A DNA stretch of 10,847 nt from Candidatus Zixiibacteriota bacterium (GTDB taxonomy: Bacteria > Zixibacteria > MSB-5A5 > WJJR01): assembly GCA_014729565.1 (NCBI GenBank), contig WJJR01000003.1, forward strand, positions 1 to 10,847. The letters run 5' to 3'. Shown here piece by piece: positions 5,884 to 10,847 of the stretch. The stretch's first letter is position 1. Every line of letters starts with the position of its first letter. The notes beneath the pieces were generated by a model. It did not search any database. It was not told where the DNA came from and was given only the letters and a program-made list of their open reading frames with translations. Made by a program: the position numbers and the translations under genes.

Positions 5884-6960
5884 ATGAACGTCCGTATCTC
5901 ACTCGTGCTGGCGTTGGCGTTGCTGATATTTGGCATCTTGCCCTCGCCAACACTGGCCGATGACACCGAGACGCCCCATTATCCGTCACTGTTCACACCG
6001 GGAGCATTTCTCGACACCGTCTTGATGGGCGTCCACTGGACCGAGAATGAGCAATTCGCCAAGGCGGAATCGCTGTTCACAGTCATGTCGGCGCAGTATC
6101 CCCGTTCACCGATCGGCCCGTTGTTTATGGCCGCCGCGATTCACGGCGAGATGCTTGATCAGGAATCGCCGGCACGCGCCGTTGAGTTTCATCGCTGGCT
6201 CGACGAGACAATCAACGAAGCGGAGTTGTGGCGCACGTCGCATCCCGGCAATGGTGAGCCGGAGTTCATTCTCGGCGCAGCATTGGGCTATGACGCGGTC
6301 TACGAATCGCATTGGGGCGGGTGGTTTGCAGCGCTGAAGCGTGGATTGTCGGCTAAGAACCATTTCAAACACGCACTCGAACTCGACACGACATTGACAG
6401 ATGCGTATCTCGGGCTGGGCACTTACAATTACTGGAAGTCAGTCAAAACGGATTTCATCAACTGGCTGCCCATCGTCCCCGACGATCGCCAGAAAGGGCT
6501 CAACCAACTGCGACGTGTGATTGAACACGGTACCATTTCGCGCAATGCCGCCCGCGCATCGCTGTGCTACGCCCTCATGAATGAGGGCGATTATCTCACT
6601 GCCATCGCCCACGCCGACACGTTGGCGACACATCTTCCGAATGCCAAATCACCGTTGTGGATTCTGGCTGAGGCGAACATGGCGCTCTATCGCTGGAACG
6701 ATGCCGCCGAGTACTACGATGACGTCGAATCGCGCATCAAGGACGACGGGCCCGGCAATTACTTCAATCTCATCGAGAGTGCCGCCAACCGCGCACGTGC
6801 GCTTTACGAAGCCGGCCGCTACCGCGAAGCGTTGGCGGAGTGCCACGCCGGGCTTTCGTATCCCGCTCCCAACGACATTCGGAAGCGCCACGACCGTACA
6901 CTCGAACAATTGCGTGACTTGCAGCACACAGTAAAGGACCTTACCCATCCGGGGAATTAA
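5884..6960 (+). CDS. Exported tetratricopeptide-like repeat protein of unknown function
   Basis: Not assignable to a named family. The first 26 residues form a clear signal peptide (MNVRISLVLALALLIFGIL then PSPTLA before DD), so the protein should be periplasmic or surface exposed; there is no lipobox cysteine. The rest is alpha-helical with TPR-like units, the clearest at about 159-185 (KNHFKHALELDTTLTDAYLGLG, broken here by GTYNYW), 228-260, 262-285 and 303-325 (ARALYEAGRYREALAECHAGL). The middle segment with conserved-looking YESHWGGWFAALKRG (141-155) and NYWKSVKTDFINWLP (183-197) is not standard TPR and may be the functional part. Residue numbers count from an alternative GTG start at 5881 directly adjacent to the chosen ATG. 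The gap to the KARI-like stop is only 6-9 bp and no good ribosome-binding site is seen, suggesting translational coupling. Confidence 0.82.
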   Translation: MNVRISLVLALALLIFGILPSPTLADDTETPHYPSLFTPGAFLDTVLMGVHWTENEQFAKAESLFTVMSAQYPRSPIGPLFMAAAIHGEMLDQESPARAVEFHRWLDETINEAELWRTSHPGNGEPEFILGAALGYDAVYESHWGGWFAALKRGLSAKNHFKHALELDTTLTDAYLGLGTYNYWKSVKTDFINWLPIVPDDRQKGLNQLRRVIEHGTISRNAARASLCYALMNEGDYLTAIAHADTLATHLPNAKSPLWILAEANMALYRWNDAAEYYDDVESRIKDDGPGNYFNLIESAANRARALYEAGRYREALAECHAGLSYPAPNDIRKRHDRTLEQLRDLQHTVKDLTHPGN

Positions 6961-6982
6961 ATCGAGCACATGGAGTTGATGA

Positions 6983-7525
6983 ATGCCAACCGCAGCAGAA
7001 TTGTACCTCACCGACGTCCGTACCCTGTTTCAGCGCTATCGCATTCTCGGCGAACGCGCCATGCAGCAGATCAGCGATGACGCGTTTTTCCATATCGTGG
7101 AAGCCGATGGCAACAGCATTGCGATCATTGTCAAGCATCTGGCCGGCAACATGCGATCGCGGTGGACCGACTTTCTCACCAGCGACGGCGAAAAGCCCGA
7201 CCGCAATCGCGACACCGAGTTCGAACTCGATCCGGACACCACCCGCGAAGAGTTAATGGCCGTATGGCACACGTCATGGACGATTGTGTTCGATACGCTT
7301 GATACCCTGAGTCCCGACCATCTGACGCAGACAGTCATTATTCGCGGCGAACGGCATACGGTCATCGAGGCGATCAATCGTCAGTTGACACATTACGCCT
7401 ATCATGTCGGCCAAATCATCACCCTGGCCCGCCAGGCACAAGGCGCCGACTGGGAATCATTGAGCATACCACGTGGCCAATCGGACACGTTTATCGAAAG
7501 CATGCAGAGTAAACACGGGGCGTAG
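6983..7525 (+). CDS. DinB-like protein, DUF1572 type (putative metal-dependent four-helix protein)
   Basis: A 180-residue soluble protein of the DinB/YfiT-like four-helix-bundle superfamily, DUF1572 branch. Typical features are NSIAIIVKHLAGNMRSRWTDF at 44-64, DGEKPDRNRDTEF at 68-80, HYAYHVGQI at 137-145 and SIPRGQS at 161-167. The expected metal-binding histidine triad is H52, H137 and H141. Characterised relatives include thiol-dependent transferases and DNA-damage-induced proteins; no reaction is established for this branch, so none is claimed. GGAG at 6972-6975, seven bases before the ATG, supports the start. It lies 22 bp after the TPR-like gene and 5 bp before the PhzF-like gene, so cotranscription is likely. 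Confidence 0.88.
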   Translation: MPTAAELYLTDVRTLFQRYRILGERAMQQISDDAFFHIVEADGNSIAIIVKHLAGNMRSRWTDFLTSDGEKPDRNRDTEFELDPDTTREELMAVWHTSWTIVFDTLDTLSPDHLTQTVIIRGERHTVIEAINRQLTHYAYHVGQIITLARQAQGADWESLSIPRGQSDTFIESMQSKHGA

Positions 7526-7530
7526 GTACT

Positions 7531-8325
7531 ATGGCACAGACCATTTACCAGGTGGACTCCTTCACTCAGACACCGTTCGCCGGTAATCCGGCCGCGGTTT
7601 GCATCCTGCCAAAAGCGGCCGACGAGCAGTGGATGCAGAACCTCGCGCACGAGATGAACCTCTCCGAGACGGCCTTTGTCGTGCCACAAGATGACGGCTT
7701 CGATTTGCGTTGGTTTACACCGGCGGTTGAAGTGAACTTATGTGGACACGCCACTCTCGCCAGTGCCCACATCCTCTGGGAAACCGCTGTCCTCGACGCC
7801 GACACCGAAGCACGCTTCCACACCTTGAGTGGACTTCTCACCGCGAAACGAGCGGGTGACCTGATCGAAATGGACTTCCCTGCCACTCCTGCCAAGCAGG
7901 TCGACAGCGCTCCGGACTTTGTCGATGCTCTCGGAGTCGCGCCGATTTGGATCGGACAGTACAATGGAAAGTTTCTGATCGAAGTCGAATCGGACAAGAC
8001 AGTCGAGGACGCAACACCAGACTTTGGTGCACTGCGCAAATCATCGGTACGCGGTGTGATCATCACGAGCACAACCACACGCGAGGGCATCGACTTCGTC
8101 TCACGGTTCTTTGCCCCCGCAGTCGGTATTGATGAAGATCCGGTCACGGGTTCGGCCCATTGCATCCTGGCGCCGTACTGGGCCGCCAAACTCGGCAAGC
8201 CGGAGATGACCGGCTACCAGGCGTCGGCTCGCGGTGGTGTGGTCCGGGTGCGAACGAACGGGGACCGTGTAGTACTTGGCGGTCATGCGGTTACCGTGTT
8301 TCGAGCGGAACTGCTGACAGCCTGA
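7531..8325 (+). CDS. PhzF-family isomerase-like protein
   Basis: Member of the PhzF/diaminopimelate-epimerase fold family, with 264 residues and two similar halves. PhzF itself isomerises a dihydro-hydroxyanthranilate in phenazine synthesis, but most members lie outside phenazine clusters and are functionally uncharacterised. Conserved elements are YQVDSFTQTPFAGNPAAV at 6-23, NLSETAFV at 43-50 with the catalytic glutamate E46, RWFTPAVEVNLCGHATLASAH at 60-80, and DEDPVTGSAHC at 201-211 followed by a C-terminal GG...VRV and VVLGGHAVTV. All key positions I can recognise are intact, so an active enzyme is likely. No other phenazine gene is present. The start is 5 bp after the DinB-like stop with only a weak ribosome-binding site (GTAGGT), consistent with translational coupling as last gene of the run. 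Substrate unknown. Confidence 0.92.
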   Translation: MAQTIYQVDSFTQTPFAGNPAAVCILPKAADEQWMQNLAHEMNLSETAFVVPQDDGFDLRWFTPAVEVNLCGHATLASAHILWETAVLDADTEARFHTLSGLLTAKRAGDLIEMDFPATPAKQVDSAPDFVDALGVAPIWIGQYNGKFLIEVESDKTVEDATPDFGALRKSSVRGVIITSTTTREGIDFVSRFFAPAVGIDEDPVTGSAHCILAPYWAAKLGKPEMTGYQASARGGVVRVRTNGDRVVLGGHAVTVFRAELLTA

Positions 8326-8415
8326 CCGGAATCCCAGTCACGTAAATTTCCCGTAGTGCAAAGACGATAGTAAATATCCCCATTAGTGCGTCCACGGCAT
8401 TTTACCTCGGTCCTA

Positions 8416-8443
8416 TTGCCAGTTCGGTTGGTTTTCGTATATT
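8416..8443 (+). promoter_or_regulatory. Sigma70-like promoter for the secreted propeller gene
   Basis: TTGCCA (8416-8421) and TATATT (8438-8443) are 16 bases apart in an AT-richer stretch of the 170-bp gap after the PhzF-like gene. The start of transcription would fall near 8450, giving a leader of about 45 bases before the ATG at 8496. Confidence 0.4.
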
Positions 8444-8447
8444 GGTT

Positions 8448-8466
8448 GTATCAGTATGTGATACTG
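8448..8466. promoter_or_regulatory. Operator-like palindrome overlapping the predicted transcription start
   Basis: Two overlapping perfect inverted repeats share these bases: GTATCA with TGATAC (8448-8453 and 8459-8464) and CAGTAT with ATACTG (8452-8457 and 8461-8466). The palindrome lies just after the -10-like TATATT, where a repressor could block transcription; alternatively it could form a small 5' leader hairpin. No regulator gene is visible in the window. Confidence 0.35.
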
Positions 8467-8495
8467 CTACTCACCCTTTCATCCCGGAGGCGCCC

Positions 8496-10847
8496 ATGCC
8501 CACCGGTAATGTTCTCCACCGTCGCATGCAGCGCTACTCCGCTGTGGCATTGTTGCGAACCGTTCTGCTTGTCATCGGCACCTGTTGTGTTCTCCCCTGT
8601 ACCGCCGCACAAGCGGCCTCTGCTCCGATCCCCATCGATCCCGCCGACTTGGTAGGTTTCCAACCACTGGTGCAGGAGTCGGCCCTCGATTGCGAATGGC
8701 TCAGTTATCACAACAACGCCACATTCTACATCCTCGATAATGGCGACCTCGACGAGACCGATTTCTTCACACTCTTCACCCCGGACATTGACTGCACCCT
8801 GAAAACGGCTCGGGTGTATGTCTACACGCAGGTGTGCACCGGTACGCCCACGCTGCGCCTGCGCGTCTACGGTGCTCAATGGCATCTGTACGAGGGAGAC
8901 CCCTATCCGGATACGGCGACGCTTCCACCGGGAACGGGCCCCAACCTTCTGGGTGAAATCGACGTTCCCTGGGACAGCCTGGTGTCCGGATGGAACACAA
9001 TCGATCTCACGGGCCTGCCCGGTTGGCCGGGTGACTACCTGTTTGGGGCTCTCGGCACGCCGTTTTTTCTCTCCGTCTCGTTGTCGCCCAACACCCCCAA
9101 TCCGGGGACCGATCAGATTGCGTTTGTGATCGACGGCGGTTTCGGAGATCACCACTCGGGTGCGTACTTCACTGATCGCTATTGGTACTTTGAAAGCTAC
9201 TACGGAATCGACTACGGATTACTCCTCCAGGCGGAGGTGTGCTATTACTACGTCCCCCCCGGCCCCTGCGATTCCGATGATTGGGCAACGTGGGGGCACG
9301 ACTACAATCGCTCGTGCCGATCACTGGTTCCGGTCTTTCAGCCGTGTGCCACACGAGCGGTGTGGACAGTCGATTTGCCCGACCTCAATTCATTCTGTGA
9401 GCCGACCATTGCCGACGGCCGGGTCTACATCTCGACCGACACGCGATTCGACGTTTACGAATTGGCCACCGGAACCTTGATCAACAGCGTGGCGGCTGGT
9501 CCGCCGTACTACATCATCGATCACAACCGCACGAACGCGACTGTGGCCAATGGCCACGTCTTCCTGACCGGGGGAAACGCGCAATCGATCTCGATGTGGG
9601 ACGCCGATCTGACCGCGGCGATCTGGTTTAACGGGCTCGCTGCTGGTGGAGGTCCGCTGGGCGCTGATGTTCGTTTCGGTGTGACCGCAGTCTACGAGAT
9701 CGCTGGCACCGAAGTGGTCGTCGTCGGCACCGAGGGCGGAGATCTGTGGTGTTTCCAAACGTCGGACGGAGGCTTGTACTCCGGTTGGGCCGACAATCCG
9801 GTAACTATCGGCGGGCGGATATATCATTCTCCGGCATACGACGGTGATGATCTGTATGTAGCCACGGTCGGGACCGATTCGCAGGACGGTGCGATCTATC
9901 GTATCGATGCCGCCACGGGTGGGATTCAGTGGACGTGGCAGAGTTCCGTCCCCGGGCAAGGGTACCCGAGCGGGCTGTCCCTCGACGGTGACTACATCTA
10001 TGCCGCCAGTGCCGAGGCGGCCACGGAGTTTGGCCATCGGGTCAAGTTGAACAAGAATGGCACGCTTGTATGGCAATATGCGCAATCGCGCTCGCTTTAT
10101 GGACCACCCGCGTACGACCAGGGATACCTCTATATCCCGCAGGATGGGGCCTATCCCGGTGTGTACATGGTGGACAAGTTCATCGGCAATATCATCTACA
10201 ATTTCGGCGTCGACGGGATCGGGCCGGTGCCGCAGCATGTTACACTCTCCTGCGACCGGTTCATGTTTTCCGGGGACCGGCACGGACGCTGGTGGTTGAC
10301 GCATATTGATACGCGGGAATCGATCGTGCTGTACCAGACCGAATACAGCAGTATCGTCAACGGGACCGCCCTGGCGTCCGATTCGGCCACGGGGAACTAC
10401 TACGCCGTTGTATCTATTCGATCGGGAAATCCGTCGAACGGCGGCGGGCGACTGCTGGCGTTCCAGATGATGACCGGCGCGCGGCCGCGCGTGGTGCAGA
10501 ATGTCCCGAATGTGGATATCTTCGTCCCGTTTGGTGCACCCGCATCCAACAATCATGTCGAGCCGGACCTGCTGTCGAATATCGGGTGCGCCGATCTTGA
10601 GATTACGTCGCGTAACGTCTACGATCCCTTCCCCGATCCGACAGCCCTGGCCTATCAAGAGACCTTCTCCCGTTATGCCGCCCAGACAGCGGCGGCGGCG
10701 GTCGGGGACGACTATCTCTCCTGGTTCGATGATTCGAACACAGACAAGATGGCCGGCTACTACCGGGGGTTTGTCGATGAGGAACTGACGCGCGGCGATG
10801 TCGAGTTGCAACAACTCTCTGAAGCGATGCACACCAGCAAACGTCAA
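8496..10847 (+). CDS. Large secreted PQQ-like beta-propeller protein, 3' partial
   Basis: The frame stays open for 784 codons to the window edge. GGAGG at 8486-8490, five bases before the ATG, fixes the start. Residues 1-43 form a long signal peptide (hydrophobic 17-35, likely cleavage after AQA or ASA). Residues about 50-255 look like a beta-sandwich with TLKTARVYVYTQVCTGTPTLRLRVYG (split at 101-126) and WNTIDLTGL at 166-174, similar in feel to P-domain or carbohydrate-binding jelly rolls. At 262-275, DWATWGHDYNRSCR resembles the W-x-x-x-GHD entry motif of PQQ-like propellers. Propeller repeats follow to about 660, for example IYRIDAATGGIQWTWQ (467-482), VKLNKNGTLVWQYAQ (516-530) and LLAFQMMTG (653-661). 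From about 670, a beta-rich segment with LLSNIGCADLEITS may begin an Ig-like domain. There is no catalytic motif; a structural or binding role outside the cell is likely. The C-terminal sorting signal, if any, is beyond the window. Confidence 0.88.
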   Translation, partial: MPTGNVLHRRMQRYSAVALLRTVLLVIGTCCVLPCTAAQAASAPIPIDPADLVGFQPLVQESALDCEWLSYHNNATFYILDNGDLDETDFFTLFTPDIDCTLKTARVYVYTQVCTGTPTLRLRVYGAQWHLYEGDPYPDTATLPPGTGPNLLGEIDVPWDSLVSGWNTIDLTGLPGWPGDYLFGALGTPFFLSVSLSPNTPNPGTDQIAFVIDGGFGDHHSGAYFTDRYWYFESYYGIDYGLLLQAEVCYYYVPPGPCDSDDWATWGHDYNRSCRSLVPVFQPCATRAVWTVDLPDLNSFCEPTIADGRVYISTDTRFDVYELATGTLINSVAAGPPYYIIDHNRTNATVANGHVFLTGGNAQSISMWDADLTAAIWFNGLAAGGGPLGADVRFGVTAVYEIAGTEVVVVGTEGGDLWCFQTSDGGLYSGWADNPVTIGGRIYHSPAYDGDDLYVATVGTDSQDGAIYRIDAATGGIQWTWQSSVPGQGYPSGLSLDGDYIYAASAEAATEFGHRVKLNKNGTLVWQYAQSRSLYGPPAYDQGYLYIPQDGAYPGVYMVDKFIGNIIYNFGVDGIGPVPQHVTLSCDRFMFSGDRHGRWWLTHIDTRESIVLYQTEYSSIVNGTALASDSATGNYYAVVSIRSGNPSNGGGRLLAFQMMTGARPRVVQNVPNVDIFVPFGAPASNNHVEPDLLSNIGCADLEITSRNVYDPFPDPTALAYQETFSRYAAQTAAAAVGDDYLSWFDDSNTDKMAGYYRGFVDEELTRGDVELQQLSEAMHTSKRQ

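Noticed and set aside
7531..8325. Phenazine biosynthesis locus
   Set aside because: Only a PhzF-family member is present. No phzA/B/C/D/E/G genes are visible, and most PhzF-family proteins are outside phenazine pathways.
9390..10847. Long open frame on the - strand, 485 codons, opposite the propeller gene
   Set aside because: The + strand frame has a ribosome-binding site, a signal peptide and recognisable propeller repeats throughout. The - strand product shows no domain, and long antisense frames are common in GC-rich coding sequence.

Overview
The window is a GC-rich bacterial chromosomal segment. All convincing genes lie on the + strand, and both ends cut through genes. No rRNA, tRNA, CRISPR array, phage gene or transposase is visible. 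The gene mix (membrane HD phosphodiesterase next to ybeY and a CBS-domain membrane protein, a TPR lipoprotein-like or periplasmic protein, a DUF1572-type DinB protein, and a large secreted propeller protein with a P-domain-like front part) would fit a Gram-negative lineage of the FCB group or a related candidate phylum such as Zixibacteria. That placement is inference from gene style only.

Region 1 (1-4064) is a compact housekeeping operon: a 5'-truncated PgpH/YqfF-type 7TM-HD phosphodiesterase (cyclic di-AMP turnover), YbeY (rRNA maturation endoribonuclease), and a CorC/HlyC-type protein with CBS domains that overlaps ybeY by 4 bp. The order yqfF-ybeY-(ybeX/corC-like) is a widespread bacterial synteny; phoH would be expected just upstream, outside the window.

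Region 2 (4065-4887) is an 820-bp noncoding stretch that is unusually dense in repeats. It holds a hairpin right after the CBS gene's stop, an 80-bp REPIN-like element made of three hairpins, a 160-bp MITE-like element with TAAAGGGCGTGTTGAA terminal inverted repeats enclosing a 22-bp-arm hairpin, and several copies of a 33-bp interrupted motif (two perfect direct copies apart from a fully variable 6-base core, one diverged inverted copy, one doubtful copy). A sigma70-like promoter ends the region.

Region 3 (4888-8325) is a tight four-gene run (gaps of about 6-9, 22 and 5 bp) that looks like one operon: a divergent ketol-acid reductoisomerase homologue lacking two residues that are catalytic in the characterised family, an exported TPR-like protein, a DinB/DUF1572 putative metalloprotein, and a PhzF-family isomerase-like protein. 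No other branched-chain amino acid gene is nearby, so the KARI homologue may not serve valine/isoleucine synthesis.

Region 4 (8326-10847) has a 170-bp leader with a promoter-like pair and an operator-like palindrome, followed by a 3'-truncated gene for a secreted protein of at least 784 residues: signal peptide, beta-rich N-terminal domain, PQQ-like beta-propeller, and the start of what may be an Ig-like domain.

The best leads for something undescribed are the KARI-like protein with its altered active site and the nested, structured repeats just upstream of it.
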